The notes under the pieces are model-generated. The model searched no databases. It was not told the DNA's origin and saw only the letters and a program-made list of their open reading frames with translations. Positions 1-9,756 of a DNA stretch of 64,000 nucleotides are shown here, in pieces. The DNA comes from a bacterium (GTDB lineage: Bacteria; SAR324; XYD2-FULL-50-16), in contig JAHJRI010000078.1 in NCBI GenBank assembly GCA_018830885.1, positions 1 to 64,000 on the forward strand, written 5' to 3'. The position numbers and the translations under genes were made by a program. Each line of letters starts with the position of its first letter. Position 1 is the first letter of the stretch.

Positions 1-90
1 CCAGGATAACGGCTACATTGCCCCGGGACGGACCATCTCCTGTCCTGGATTGCGCCTGCCGCGGCATAGGGGGATAGCTGAGGATCCGGT

Positions 91-119
91 GCCTGCTCCC
101 CCTTGAATTGGGAGCAGGC
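91..119 (-). terminator. Hairpin downstream of the Clp ATPase gene
   Basis: A perfect 10-bp inverted repeat (91-100 against 110-119) with a 9-nt loop lies 34 nt past the stop codon of the minus-strand AAA+ gene. There is no clear U-tract, so it may be a 3'-end stabilising hairpin or a Rho-assisted end rather than a classical intrinsic terminator. Confidence 0.4.
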
Positions 120-152
120 GGATCAAGGACAGGGTCGGGAAGAAACGACTGA

Positions 153-2507
153 TCAGACCGGGATCAGTTCCAGGTGATTGTGACTATCCTCTCGCAGTTG
201 GTAGTTCCCCTTCAGATGGGGGTCAGCCAGCAGAATCTTGGAAAGGGGCCTGATGACCAGCCGGTTGAATGCATTTTTCATGGGCCGGGCACCATATTTT
301 TCATCAAACCCGGCCACCTTGATTTTTTCCCGCAGTTTTTCCTCCAGAACCAGCGTGATATCCTTGCCCAGCAACTTTTCGTTCAGCAACCCCAGCTCAC
401 GATCCAGAATCAACTCGACGGTTTTCTGATCGAGATGCTTGAAATAAAGGACCCCATCCAAACGCCCGATGAGCTCGGTCTTTAAATATCCCTCATGGGT
501 CGGCAGGTTCGAGGTGGCAAACACAACGGTATTCTTAAAATTCACCGTCCGCCCATGGGTATCGGTCAGACGTCCGTCATCCAGGATCTGCAGCATGATA
601 TCGCTGAAATCCGGGTGGGCCTTTTCGATCTCATCAAAAAGGATCACACTGTAAGGATTGTGTCGCACTGCTTCCGTCAGCACACCCCCCTTATCATATC
701 CGACATAACCGGGAGGTGCACCGATCAGCTTGGCGACAGAGTGCCGCTCACTGTACTCACTGAGATCGATCCGGATCAACAGCTTTTCATTACTGAACAG
801 AAATTCGGTCAACGCTTTGGCCGTCTCCGTCTTGCCGACACCGGAGGGCCCCATCAACAGAAAACTGCCCAGGGGACGGGTTTGATCCGAAAGGCCTGCA
901 TGGGCGGCAATCAACGTGTCGGAGATTTCCGTCAGCGCTGCTTCCTGCCCCAGCACTCTGCTGGTCAGATAAGACTCCAGATCCAGCAGGTTTTCCTGTT
1001 GCGAGCGCAATACCCTCTCCACCGGCACCCCGGTTGCCCTGGAAATCACTTCACCCACATTCTGCCGGGTCAACTTCCAGGAGATTTCAAAATGGGACAA
1101 CTCCTCATCCAACTTGGGGATCTCACCATACTTCAACCGGGAAGCCGTCTCATAATCCCCTTCCGTTTCCGCCTTCTGCAGGAGAAAATTGGATTTATCC
1201 AGCTGTTGTTTGAGTTGGGCAACCTTTTTCAGATTGAGGATCTTTCCATCCCACTCTTTTTTCTGAATACCGAACTTTTCCTCCAGTTTCTCGATTTCAC
1301 CGGTAAGCTTTTTGTCCTGCGGATTGGCCTTGGACAGGATTTTCTTGCTGCGAATCAGGGCATCCAGCTCCTGGAGTTCAGGCGGCATGGAGTCCGCACT
1401 CAGTTTGAGCCCGGAAGCTGCTTCATCCACAATGTCAATCGCCTTGTCCGGCAGATTTCGATCGGATATATACTGATCTGAAAGATATACGGCTGCAACG
1501 ATGGCGTCTTCCGTAATTTCAACCCCATGATGAATTTCAAGTTTTTCTTTCAACCCCAGTAAAATCTGAATGGTATCCTCCTTACTGGGTTCGACCACAT
1601 TGACTTGGTGAAACCGTCTCTCCAGGGCGGAGTCCGTCTCGATATACTTTTTGTACTCTTCATAGGTTGTTGCACCAATACAGTTGAGTTCCCCCTTTGC
1701 CAGGGCCGGTTTGAGCAGATTGGCCGCATCCATGGCACCATCGGTTTTTCCAGCACCGATCAGCAGATGGATTTCATCGATAAAGACAATCACATCCCGA
1801 CCATGCTTCTTGAAAAACCGGATCAGGTGATTGATCCGTTCTTCAAACTCGCCCCGGTATTTGGTACCCGCCATGAGTGACCCCATATTGAGCCGATAAA
1901 TAATCTTCCCCTGGATAATATCGGGAACCTGGTTCTTTTGAATCAGATCTGCCAGACCTTCAACAATGGCTGTTTTTCCCACACCCGGGGCTCCCACCAG
2001 GACAGGGTTGTTCTTGGTCCGACGACAGAGGATCTCCTGAACCCGCCTGATTTCCATAGCTCTGCCAATCACCGGATCCAGCTTGCCACTGTCGGCCAGT
2101 TCATTCAGATTTTCCAGAAATTCAGGGACTTCCTCTTCATCACCGTCTTCGGGCATTTCAAATTGAAGTTGCGGATAGAACTTCTTCAGGTGTCGCAGCA
2201 GATCCGCTTCAGCAATGTTTTCACGACTCCCTTGAATTGCGTCCGATGAAGCCAGGGTCAGCCATTCCGAAAATTTCGAAGAGGGTTTGATCTCATTTAA
2301 ATTGACCCGCTCCAGTGTCGGAAGCTGGTCCAAAAGACCCTTGAGGACTTTTTTTTCGCCCTTCAGGTGCTTGGACGAGACGGACGCCGGATTACTGATC
2401 AATCCCCAGAGCAGGTGATGTTCCGTCAACTCGCTGTTTTTACGTTTCAGAGCCTCGGCCTGAGCCAGTTCGATAGCTCCCATGACAACCGAATCAAAAT
2501 TATTCAT
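153..2507 (-). CDS. ClpB-like AAA+ disaggregase/ATPase with two AAA modules
   Basis: A 784-residue Clp/Hsp100 ATPase that would remodel or disaggregate proteins in the cytoplasm. A Clp N-domain is followed by AAA-1 (Walker A GAPGVGKT near residues 172-179, Walker B FIDEIH near 242) and AAA-2 (Walker A GPSGVGKT near 553-560, Walker B ILFDEIEK near 623). Between them, about residues 380-480, lies a coiled-coil stretch resembling half of the ClpB M-domain. The region after AAA-2 Walker B lacks the IGL/IGF loop that docks ClpP, so it is probably not a protease subunit. At 784 residues it is shorter than typical ClpB (about 860). The start has a strong AGGAGGAG ribosome binding site. It stands alone, with no clpP or clpS beside it. 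Confidence 0.85.
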   Translation of the reverse strand: MNNFDSVVMGAIELAQAEALKRKNSELTEHHLLWGLISNPASVSSKHLKGEKKVLKGLLDQLPTLERVNLNEIKPSSKFSEWLTLASSDAIQGSRENIAEADLLRHLKKFYPQLQFEMPEDGDEEEVPEFLENLNELADSGKLDPVIGRAMEIRRVQEILCRRTKNNPVLVGAPGVGKTAIVEGLADLIQKNQVPDIIQGKIIYRLNMGSLMAGTKYRGEFEERINHLIRFFKKHGRDVIVFIDEIHLLIGAGKTDGAMDAANLLKPALAKGELNCIGATTYEEYKKYIETDSALERRFHQVNVVEPSKEDTIQILLGLKEKLEIHHGVEITEDAIVAAVYLSDQYISDRNLPDKAIDIVDEAASGLKLSADSMPPELQELDALIRSKKILSKANPQDKKLTGEIEKLEEKFGIQKKEWDGKILNLKKVAQLKQQLDKSNFLLQKAETEGDYETASRLKYGEIPKLDEELSHFEISWKLTRQNVGEVISRATGVPVERVLRSQQENLLDLESYLTSRVLGQEAALTEISDTLIAAHAGLSDQTRPLGSFLLMGPSGVGKTETAKALTEFLFSNEKLLIRIDLSEYSERHSVAKLIGAPPGYVGYDKGGVLTEAVRHNPYSVILFDEIEKAHPDFSDIMLQILDDGRLTDTHGRTVNFKNTVVFATSNLPTHEGYLKTELIGRLDGVLYFKHLDQKTVELILDRELGLLNEKLLGKDITLVLEEKLREKIKVAGFDEKYGARPMKNAFNRLVIRPLSKILLADPHLKGNYQLREDSHNHLELIPV

Positions 2508-2731
2508 AGTCTCCTCCTAATATCCTAATATATTATAATAGTTGGTTCTGTAGGGTGTTTATTTTTCTGTATCTGTAACGATTCTCTTCTTCCCCTCGAC
2601 AGCGTTGAAATGAATCGTTCTATTTTTTTAATTACTTATCTACTTTCAGGGCTGAATATGATAAAAACCTGTCATAGATGCCACCGCCCTGCCAGACCGG
2701 CGCGGGCAGCGGCCGGAAAACCATAGTGGCC

Positions 2732-3721
2732 CTACCAGGACAGATTCAGATCCCGTTCCTTCTGTATGGTCTGCAGCCGCTCAATCCTGTCCGTTGTATT
2801 GGGATGGGTGCGCAGCAACTCCGGAACCGTCGTCGCGTAAGGTGCATACAGGCGCTGCCAGAAACTGTTCTGCACATTGATCTTGTTCAGGGCGGATGCC
2901 AGACCGGCAGCATCGCCGGACAACACGACCGCATCCAGATCCGCCTTGAATTCCCGGTTACGGGAGATCGCAATTTGAAAAAGCAGACTCACGGATGGGG
3001 CCGCAATCAATACCAGCATCAGTGTTAAGGGAATCGTTACCTGGTTCAACAGCATCAACGGCAGATAGAGCACCAGCAGAATCTGTCCGGCAATGGCCAT
3101 CAGGCCTGTCAACCGACGGACCTGATCTGAAAAGAGCATGATCCCGATGTCATTGTTTTTCAGGTGAGCAATCTCATGGGCCAGCACTCCCCTGATTTCC
3201 CGCGCATTCAGACTGGTCAGCAGCGATTCTGAAAGGACAATCGCCGATCGGTTTCTATCCTCAACCGTATAGGCGTTAATCGTAGGCCGCCTGTCCAGAA
3301 AAAGCCGGGGGGCCTTTTCAAGACCGGCCTCGTCTGAGAGCTTATTGACCATACCATACAGGGCGTAGCCCTCTCCCTCACCAATGGCCCGGATATACCG
3401 GGCTTTCAATAGTCTTTCAATACCCGTGTTGGACATGACAATGAATCCGATTCCGCCTGCCACACTGATGGCCAGCAGACCCACCATACCGGCAATGGCA
3501 AATCCCACATACGCCAGAAGCCCGATCATGCCCGCCAACATCAGCGTAAACTGCAGAATGTTTTTGGCCTGATAGGCCCGCCATTGACCCCGTCGATCCC
3601 CATCAGGGACAGAAACGGGCTGTCGGATTGTATTCGTCGGTATTACGATATAACCATTTTTCGAAGGAATCATTAACTCGTCAGGTTCACGGTATTCATT
3701 ATCTCTACGCTTTACTACCAT
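2732..3721 (-). CDS. M48 family (HtpX-like) zinc membrane metalloprotease
   Basis: A 329-residue membrane peptidase expected to degrade damaged or misfolded membrane proteins. Hydrophobic segments at about residues 56-98 precede the catalytic domain. The zinc motif HEIAH is at about 182-186, two more hydrophobic segments follow (about 200-250), and the third zinc ligand is the Glu in NREFKADLDA near 256. The frame stays open 132 nt further upstream, but I place the start at 3721 because an AAGGAGA site lies 6-8 nt before that ATG and homology-like sequence begins there. It is transcribed separately from the Clp gene, with about 220 nt of AT-rich DNA between them. Confidence 0.85.
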   Translation of the reverse strand: MVVKRRDNEYREPDELMIPSKNGYIVIPTNTIRQPVSVPDGDRRGQWRAYQAKNILQFTLMLAGMIGLLAYVGFAIAGMVGLLAISVAGGIGFIVMSNTGIERLLKARYIRAIGEGEGYALYGMVNKLSDEAGLEKAPRLFLDRRPTINAYTVEDRNRSAIVLSESLLTSLNAREIRGVLAHEIAHLKNNDIGIMLFSDQVRRLTGLMAIAGQILLVLYLPLMLLNQVTIPLTLMLVLIAAPSVSLLFQIAISRNREFKADLDAVVLSGDAAGLASALNKINVQNSFWQRLYAPYATTVPELLRTHPNTTDRIERLQTIQKERDLNLSW

Positions 3722-4190
3722 TCTTGTCTCCTTGGATAAACCTTGATCGTGTGAACGATTGAACGTGCACCAAAATAGTAACCCCTGCCCGCACTTGAAC
3801 CGACCGAAGCCTTTAATCTTGGCGTTCAGGGCCTGATATATTACTAATTGCATTTTGTATGCCAGTGATTTTTGGGTATTGTGGGGCCAGAATGGCCGGG
3901 TTTCCGAAGGACCTCATGAACCTTCTGCCACCCATCCATCACAGATCAATTCGCCGCTCACCCCTTTGGAGAATGGACTTCATCCAGACAGCAGTTCGGG
4001 ACAGCTGGAAAATCTTCCGGGGTTGCATAAACCTGAGGATTGTCAAGGCGTTTGCCGAAAACAGCATCGACGAGACGATGCCCATGCCGACCATGCGTAA
4101 CCCACTCCCCGAACGACAGGAATTTCTTCTGAAACGGCGGCGGTTTCTGAGCACCCGTCCTTGATTTTGATTTGTGACCAGGAAACGGGC
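3722..4190. other. Gene-poor stretch upstream of the M48 protease
   Basis: Several short overlapping frames exist on both strands, but none shows a recognisable domain, a good ribosome binding site or a codon pattern like the neighbours. It holds the promoter region of the protease gene and probably the eroded 5' part of the amidohydrolase relic that follows. Confidence 0.4.
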
Positions 4191-4211
4191 GGCGAAATTC
4201 ACACCGGAAGG

Positions 4212-4578
4212 GGGTCTCATGTTCCCCCAAAGATATCGTGGGATCGATAGAGACCTTGTAAAACTGGCTGATCACGGAAGTCATTCATGCCCATCCGGAT
4301 CGTTTTCTGGGCTGGTTGATGGTAACCCCCGGAGGTCAAAATGACCCAGTCGCTACCATCGCAGTGATTTTCTCACCCTGACCGATCAGTTTCCGCAACT
4401 GAAACTGACCCTGGCCCATGCCGGGTTCCCGGAGTTTGCCGAACCCTGGAAACGGATCAAAGGAACCCGCATTGAGAACCTGTTCCCGGATACCGGTGTC
4501 CAGAAGCGACTCCTGGGGGAGAACTGCAGGGAGATCATCCGCAGACGCTTTGACCGGACGAGAACTGATCCGCAATAA
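4212..4578 (+). pseudogene. Decayed amidohydrolase (amidohydrolase-2 type) remnant
   Basis: Two pieces in different frames read like an amidohydrolase-2 family enzyme. One (about 4268-4378) gives HAHPDRFLGWLMVTPGG, the usual mid-domain segment. The second (about 4350-4578) gives LKLTLAHAGFPEFAEPW followed by LFPDTGVQKRLLGENCREI, the typical C-terminal block ending in the LG.NA/C helix. Stops and frame changes separate the pieces, no start is visible, and the tail overlaps the 3' end of the TetR gene on the other strand. I infer a dead gene; a sequencing frameshift is the alternative. Confidence 0.5.
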
Positions 4579-5146
4579 TCCGGGCCAGACGCATCGTATG
4601 GCGCCTGGTCTCTTCCCGTGAGCGTCCCGGATACCGCGCATAACTGATCATCGTCCCGTTGATGGCTGAAAAAAGAGCATGCGCCTTCAATCGCGAATCC
4701 GTCACCAGTCCTGCCAACCTGAGAATCTGCTCAAGTCTGTCAAAAAGATCCCGCATAATAGGGTCAATTCTGGTGGCGTTTTCGGAGGGTAGACGACGAC
4801 CCAGCATGAAATGGGACATCATCTGGTAAAAGGTCATGTTCTCGTTCAGATACGCCACCTGGATTTCACAGAACCGGAGTACGGAGCATTGGGCATGACG
4901 CCCAAACTCCTCATCGATCAGACTGCTGATATGACTGACATGGTTGAGGAAAATATCCACAAACAGGTCATCCATGTTCCGGTAGTAGCGATAGATCGTT
5001 CCCGGGCTGACCTGGGCTGTTTTTGCGATCTCCCGCACCGTCACCTGCCTGAAATCCTTATCTGAAAACAGCTGCTGGGCCGCTGTCAGGATCAATTCCC
5101 GCCGTGTCTCTCTCTCTTTTTCTCTAAGCGCCTTCAGTGCCGACAT
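4535..5146 (-). CDS. TetR/AcrR family transcriptional regulator
   Basis: A 203-residue repressor-type protein. The N-terminal helix-turn-helix (about residues 15-60: LILTAAQQLF, then VTVREIAKTAQVSPGTIYRYY) is a textbook TetR DNA-binding domain, and the rest is an all-helical ligand domain. A TTG three codons upstream is possible, but the AAGGAGG site sits 9 nt before the ATG at 5146 and abuts the TTG, which favours the ATG. The start lies 29 nt after the stop of the acyl-CoA dehydrogenase gene on the same strand, so the two are probably co-transcribed. An acyl-CoA or related ligand controlling that operon is a reasonable inference. Confidence 0.9.
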   Translation of the reverse strand: MSALKALREKERETRRELILTAAQQLFSDKDFRQVTVREIAKTAQVSPGTIYRYYRNMDDLFVDIFLNHVSHISSLIDEEFGRHAQCSVLRFCEIQVAYLNENMTFYQMMSHFMLGRRLPSENATRIDPIMRDLFDRLEQILRLAGLVTDSRLKAHALFSAINGTMISYARYPGRSREETRRHTMRLARIIADQFSSGQSVCG

Positions 5147-5175
5147 GACATCCAACCTCCTTCCGTTGCAACCGT

Positions 5176-6450
5176 TTATTGAGACACAGGGGCATCATGC
5201 ACCTGCCACATATCAGTATCCGTAAAACAGCGTTCACTTTCGTCGGGTTTCATCGCATCCTGCTCCATCTTACGCCGCTGGTACCCTTCATCCAGGACCT
5301 CGCTGTAATATTCATGCTGAATCATCAGGTTCATGATCTCGCTGGTGCCGGTCCAGATCAGACCCAGCCGTGTGTCCCGCAGGGCACGTTCAATGGGATA
5401 TACCGTTGTATACCCGATCCCGCCCATCACCTGCATGGCATTGTTGACAACATGCCATGCGGTCTCGGTGGCATGCCGCTTGGCTTCGCTGACCAGTCTC
5501 CGGCAGTTGGGCGCATCTTCATCAACAGAGCGGGCAGCCATATAGGTTAAGGCTCGGGCGGCATCCAGCTGGGTGATGGCATCCGCCACCAGAAAATTGA
5601 CCCCCTGGTACCGTCGGATCGCTTTTCCAAAAGCCGTCCGTTTATCTGAATACCGTACCGCCAGATCAAGCGATCCCCAGACACCCAGACACCCGGCAGC
5701 CGATGTGAGTCGTTCCGGGATCATCATCTGGTTGAAACAGATGGCACCACCATGGAGCTCCCCGATAATATTCTCCCTCGGGACCTTGACATCACGAAAC
5801 ACCAGACGTCCGGTCCCGCCACCCCTGCACCCCATCAACTCATAGAGGTATTCTGTCTCCACCCCCGGACCGCGGTCGACGATCAGCAGACTGATCCGGT
5901 TGTATTTATGAGCCTCCGGCTCGAAATTGGTCCGGCAGTATACGAGAAAAAAATCGGCCCCCTCTGCACCCACCACAAACCGCTTCTGACCATTGAGAAT
6001 AAAATGGTCCCCTTCCAGCACCGCCCTGGTCGTCGCTCCAAAAAAATCGGACCCCCCTCGAGGCTCTGTCAAGGCTTCGGCCGCAATCAGCTTTCCCTCA
6101 AGATAGGGTTTCAGATACTTCTGCTTCTGGGCCTCTGTTCCAAAATAGTTCAGGGCCTCACCCACAATCGACGGCATTACAAAGGCGCACCCCAGAGCCA
6201 TGCCCAGACAGCCTATTTCTTCGGTAACCGCAACCTCCGCTACCCAACTCATCTCACGCCCCCCATAAGCCTTGGGAAACCGGATTCCACGAAGATTGAT
6301 CGCCGCCAGCTGCTCAACAAAATCCCTGGGATAGACAATCTCATCCTTGTCCAGTTTCCGTAGAAAATCACTGGAGATCTCCTCCCGGACAAACTGACGC
6401 ACCTCATCCCGAAGTGCCCGCTCCTCCGCCGTTAATAGAAAATCGTACAT
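5176..6450 (-). CDS. Acyl-CoA dehydrogenase
   Basis: A 424-residue flavoenzyme of the acyl-CoA dehydrogenase family, which introduces the alpha-beta double bond in acyl-CoA thioesters and passes electrons to ETF. The N-terminal helical domain starts at residue 1. The mid beta-domain contains AAEALTEPRGGSD, and the C-terminal domain ends in the conserved IWTGTSEIMNLMI helix. The final 30 residues are an extension beyond the usual domain. The ribosome binding site is AAGGGGGG. It is first in a two-gene operon with the TetR regulator. Chain-length specificity cannot be told from the sequence. Confidence 0.9.
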   Translation of the reverse strand: MYDFLLTAEERALRDEVRQFVREEISSDFLRKLDKDEIVYPRDFVEQLAAINLRGIRFPKAYGGREMSWVAEVAVTEEIGCLGMALGCAFVMPSIVGEALNYFGTEAQKQKYLKPYLEGKLIAAEALTEPRGGSDFFGATTRAVLEGDHFILNGQKRFVVGAEGADFFLVYCRTNFEPEAHKYNRISLLIVDRGPGVETEYLYELMGCRGGGTGRLVFRDVKVPRENIIGELHGGAICFNQMMIPERLTSAAGCLGVWGSLDLAVRYSDKRTAFGKAIRRYQGVNFLVADAITQLDAARALTYMAARSVDEDAPNCRRLVSEAKRHATETAWHVVNNAMQVMGGIGYTTVYPIERALRDTRLGLIWTGTSEIMNLMIQHEYYSEVLDEGYQRRKMEQDAMKPDESERCFTDTDMWQVHDAPVSQ

Positions 6451-6744
6451 CGTCCCCCCTTATCAATGGTTCAAGTTGATATTAATGTTCCAAATAGTAA
6501 ACACTGTTCATTTTATAGAATCAATGTTTCCTGTCAAGTACTATCCACCATGACGGCATTCTATCTGGCACCCCCTCGGGTAAGGAACATGGCTCCTCAA
6601 GGGGTGGACAGAAGCATGATGATTGACATAACCCGAAGGCGTGGTTTTCTCTGCAGGTTGCTTTTTCACCAGCTGTCAGTTAGCCTTGGTACAAGGGCGT
6701 CTGCCTGGATCACAACCACCAAACCTTTTGCTAGCCTGTCACTG
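6451..6744. promoter_or_regulatory. Divergent promoter region between acyl-CoA dehydrogenase and recX-like genes
   Basis: A 294-nt spacer. Its left 90 nt are AT-rich (around 6480-6540) and should carry the promoter of the acyl-CoA dehydrogenase-TetR operon and possibly the TetR operator, but I find no convincing perfect palindrome. The open frame that continues upstream of 6745 through this spacer has no domain match and is unlikely to be translated. Confidence 0.4.
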
Positions 6745-7551
6745 ATGATGAAACGAAAGCCGTTGAAGATCTCCTGGCGTGCCTGGTGCCTGAGTAAACT
6801 CGGGAAAAGAGATTTTTCAGCCCATGAGATGCGGCAGATGATCGTGAACCGCGCGGCAGAATCGGAACAGGCCGTAAATGCTGATGCTGTGGTTGATGAA
6901 CTGGTTGGGCAGGGTATTATCGACGATACCCGGTATATTGAAAGTCAGATTGGGATGCACACCGGAACCTTCGGGCTGAAAGGTCCGAAGGAGCTGGAGA
7001 AGAAACTCCGGATCAAGGGAGGCATTCCGACGGAGATGATCGCCGAGTATATCAACCCGGAAGACCCCAAATGGTATTCCCTGGCAAGGGATTTCTGTCT
7101 GAATGCGCTCTCCGGAAAGGCAGATCCGATCGCGTCAACAACCGACATTCCGGAAAAACAGTATTTCAAACTGAAGAGCAGTCTCTATCGAAAAGGATTC
7201 ACACAGAGCCAGATTGAATTTGCACTGGAAGGCTTCAAACCGACCCGGGAAATCCACACGGATGATAATCCGGGGGCGTTGCAGCGATGGATCGAAAAAC
7301 GGATGAATGACGGCAGAGGGCCCTATGATATTCTGGCCTTTTTAAAACAGAAGGGCTTTGATGGTAAAGAGATCCAAAAACAGTTGCAGTTTCCGGATGA
7401 AGTATGGATCGAACTGGCAGTGAAAGAGCGGGAAAAGCGGTTCGGTCAGGGAATCCCCAAAACGGCCAAGGAAAAAAGAAAACAGATCGATTTTCTCCAG
7501 AGACGGGGGTTCTTATTTGAACATATCAACGCTGCGTTCAATAAACGATAG
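6745..7551 (+). CDS. recX: RecX-family protein with extra repeats
   Basis: A 268-residue relative of RecX, the modulator of RecA filaments. The N-terminal half reads like canonical RecX: a helical repeat with DAVVDELVGQGIIDDTRYIE, then GLKGPKELEKKLRIKGGIP, then the third repeat ending KGFTQSQIEFAL. After residue about 165 the pattern resumes (WIEKRMNDGRGPYDILAFLKQKGF, then RKQIDFLQRRGFLFEHINAAF), so the protein appears to have about six three-helix repeats instead of three. The frame is open to 6466, but conserved sequence only begins after the tandem ATGs at 6745/6748. No strong ribosome site marks the start. No recA is nearby. Confidence 0.75.
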   Translation: MMKRKPLKISWRAWCLSKLGKRDFSAHEMRQMIVNRAAESEQAVNADAVVDELVGQGIIDDTRYIESQIGMHTGTFGLKGPKELEKKLRIKGGIPTEMIAEYINPEDPKWYSLARDFCLNALSGKADPIASTTDIPEKQYFKLKSSLYRKGFTQSQIEFALEGFKPTREIHTDDNPGALQRWIEKRMNDGRGPYDILAFLKQKGFDGKEIQKQLQFPDEVWIELAVKEREKRFGQGIPKTAKEKRKQIDFLQRRGFLFEHINAAFNKR

Positions 7552-7698
7552 CCTGGGGTAACTGTTTAAGTGCGGGGTCCTGTTCAAACAGGAAAATCCG
7601 GGGTGCAATCGAACCTGATCCAACGAAAACCGGACATCAGAGAAATTTCGAACTTGCTTGTTCAGTTTGGAAATGGTTGGCAGGGGGGGGATTGTTTG

Positions 7699-7726
7699 AA
7701 TCCGACCGATTTCGGTCGGATTTTTT
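7699..7726 (+). terminator. Intrinsic terminator between convergent recX-like and csp genes
   Basis: A perfect 10-bp stem (7699-7708 with 7713-7722, extendable by an A-T pair) with a tiny loop is followed on the plus strand by a run of six T. It fits Rho-independent termination of the plus-strand gene. It also lies just after the stop of the minus-strand cold-shock gene and could serve both. Confidence 0.75.
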
Positions 7727-7732
7727 CAAGAA

Positions 7733-7933
7733 TTAAACGATAACGACGTTTGCTGCTGCGGGACCTTTCTGGCCTTCTTCAACATCGAAAGTCACCTTGT
7801 CACCTTCGTTCAAGGATCTGAAACCATTTGAGTTGATCGCTGAATAGTGAACAAAAATATCCGTTCCATCTTCGTTTTCGATAAAACCGTATCCTTTATT
7901 ATCGTTAAACCATTTTACTGTTCCATTAGCCAT
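7733..7933 (-). CDS. Cold-shock domain protein (CspA family)
   Basis: A 66-residue single cold-shock domain, the normal family length. RNP1 is GYGFIE and RNP2 is DIFVHY. These proteins bind single-stranded RNA and DNA and act as RNA chaperones during cold shock or general growth. The start has a GAGGAG site. The upstream region (7934-8190) is AT-rich and could give a long leader mRNA, as is common in this family, but I cannot define its structure. Confidence 0.95.
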   Translation of the reverse strand: MANGTVKWFNDNKGYGFIENEDGTDIFVHYSAINSNGFRSLNEGDKVTFDVEEGQKGPAAANVVIV

Positions 7934-8193
7934 TGTGGATTGCTCCTCATTAAATCGTTTTTTTTTGTTATATCATCTCTAATTTCCAGCATCCACTTAT
8001 AGCAACAACAAATGGCACTTTCTATCAGATTGGAACCGGGCCCTGACTGGTCCGGCAATTGGTTTCGGAAATGCATCTCGCGCTCCAAAACAACAAACTA
8101 TCGCAAAAGATCAATTTGCACAACCGGTTTTTTTACTCTTTATGAAAATTTATGGTTGTGACATGGTTCCTCGACGCCAGAAAACGCAGCAGA

Positions 8194-9207
8194 TCAAATG
8201 ACATCGCCACCACCCGACCCACTGATAATAATTTTCCCCTCTTCTTCCAGTTTGCGGGCGATTTTGACCACTTTCTGCTGGGCGATGTCCACATCAGCCA
8301 CCCTGACCGGTCCCAGTGCATCCAGGTCGTCCCGCACCATATCCGCCGCCCGTTCCGACATGTTACTGAATATATGTTCCCGCACTGCATCAGACGCGGT
8401 TTTTAGGGTCAACACCAGTTCGTTCTGGGGAATCTCCTTGAGAATAGCCTGCATTCCGGTGGGATCGACCAGTACCAGATCCTCAAAGGTAAACATCAGT
8501 TCCCGGATCTGCTCGGCTAGATCCGGATTGGATTCTTCAATCGTCGCCAGGATACGACTTTCCGTGGTCTTATCCATGGTATTGAGCATTTCCGCCACCG
8601 CCTCGACACCCCCGACTTTTGCCGCGGATGAGGCCCCCGATGCTTTCAGTTCTTTTGAAAGCACCTCTTCGATCTCCTTGACGACCCCTGGTGGGATGGA
8701 TTCAAGGATTGCCATGCGATATGTGACATCGGCCTGAAGGTTTTCAGGCAGCTCTTTCAGAACCTGGGCTGTTTGTTCCGGGTCTTCAAGATGGGCCAGT
8801 ATCAGGGCGATGGTCTGGGGATGCTCGTTCAGAATATGGCTGGCAACCATTTTGGGTTCAAGCCATTTGAGGGAATCCAGTGACCCCTCGTCCTGAGACG
8901 ATTGCAGGTTGTCAACCAGGGTCTTGGCCTTGTCATCTCCCAACGCCTGCGTCAGTGCATTTTTGACAAAATCACCACTGGCATTGATGGTGACGCCCTG
9001 ATCCTGCATGGCCGCTTTCCGGTAGAACTCCTCCAGCACGTTGTCCAGTTCTTCCGGGGAGACATCTGTAAAGCGGGCCATATAGTATCCGACCTGCTGA
9101 ATTTCACGGTCTTCCAGGTTCTTCAGAATTTCAGCCGCCCCTTCCTCTCCGAGAGCTAACAGGAGAATAGCTGCTTTTTTGGGGCCCGTTAATTTCCCTA
9201 CACTCAC
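8194..9207 (-). CDS. fliG: Flagellar motor switch protein FliG
   Basis: A 337-residue FliG, the rotor protein that links the MS ring to the C ring and interacts with stator MotA. The N-domain begins LTGPKKAAILLLALGEEGAA. The middle domain contains EHPQTIALILAHLEDPEQ, and the C-domain holds FTFEDLVLVDPTGMQAIL with charged torque-generating residues. The frame runs upstream to a TTG at 9303, but the GTG at 9207, preceded by AGGTG, gives the usual FliG length and start. No other flagellar structural gene is in the window, so this is an isolated copy. Confidence 0.9.
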   Translation of the reverse strand: MSVGKLTGPKKAAILLLALGEEGAAEILKNLEDREIQQVGYYMARFTDVSPEELDNVLEEFYRKAAMQDQGVTINASGDFVKNALTQALGDDKAKTLVDNLQSSQDEGSLDSLKWLEPKMVASHILNEHPQTIALILAHLEDPEQTAQVLKELPENLQADVTYRMAILESIPPGVVKEIEEVLSKELKASGASSAAKVGGVEAVAEMLNTMDKTTESRILATIEESNPDLAEQIRELMFTFEDLVLVDPTGMQAILKEIPQNELVLTLKTASDAVREHIFSNMSERAADMVRDDLDALGPVRVADVDIAQQKVVKIARKLEEEGKIIISGSGGGDVI

Positions 9208-9756
9208 GGTTGCACCTACTGAATGCGTTATCGAATATGAGTCTGGATAATAGATTATTGGCGATTCAGCCTCTGATGTATGAGCAAGAACTGTACCTGT
9301 CAAAGTGAACCGATCCCTTTTTCCAACATTTCAACCCGGGATTAACACCGGATCCCTGGAGCGGAGCCTGAGCAGACACGAAACGGAAAAAATCTGAGCT
9401 ATCTGCACCCGCTACTATAGTTGACGTCTCAGATTCTACTCCCGAAAGTCGCAGAGATCGATTCTCCATTCTCAAGATCTATTTTATCGAATTATCCACC
9501 CATAATCAAGCTGTTTGGTTTGGTCGAAATCGATGACAAGTCAGTCAGGGATTGACATTAGCCAGAAACATCGGCGGTATTTTTTGCCTGTGGGGCTATT
9601 GACAGACCGACGTTTTCACAGATCCGGAAACAGATAAACGGGACATCCATTCGGACGCTGGCGCATTGCTTTGCCATGAGGGATTATCGGAAAATAATGC
9701 GTCTGATAGACCGGGCTGGATGAAAAAAAAGGGGGATGAGATACTATCGCCAGTGT
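9208..9756. other. Intergenic region between fliG and the DUF302 gene
   Basis: About 550 nt with no convincing gene. The only clear structure is an 8-bp inverted repeat (9391-9398 with 9428-9435) with a 29-nt spacer, which lies upstream of fliG and could be a regulatory or leader element. Confidence 0.4.

Noticed and set aside
7600-7720. tRNA-like T-arm sequence near GAATCC
   Set aside because: No acceptor, D or anticodon stem can be formed; the sequence belongs to the terminator hairpin.
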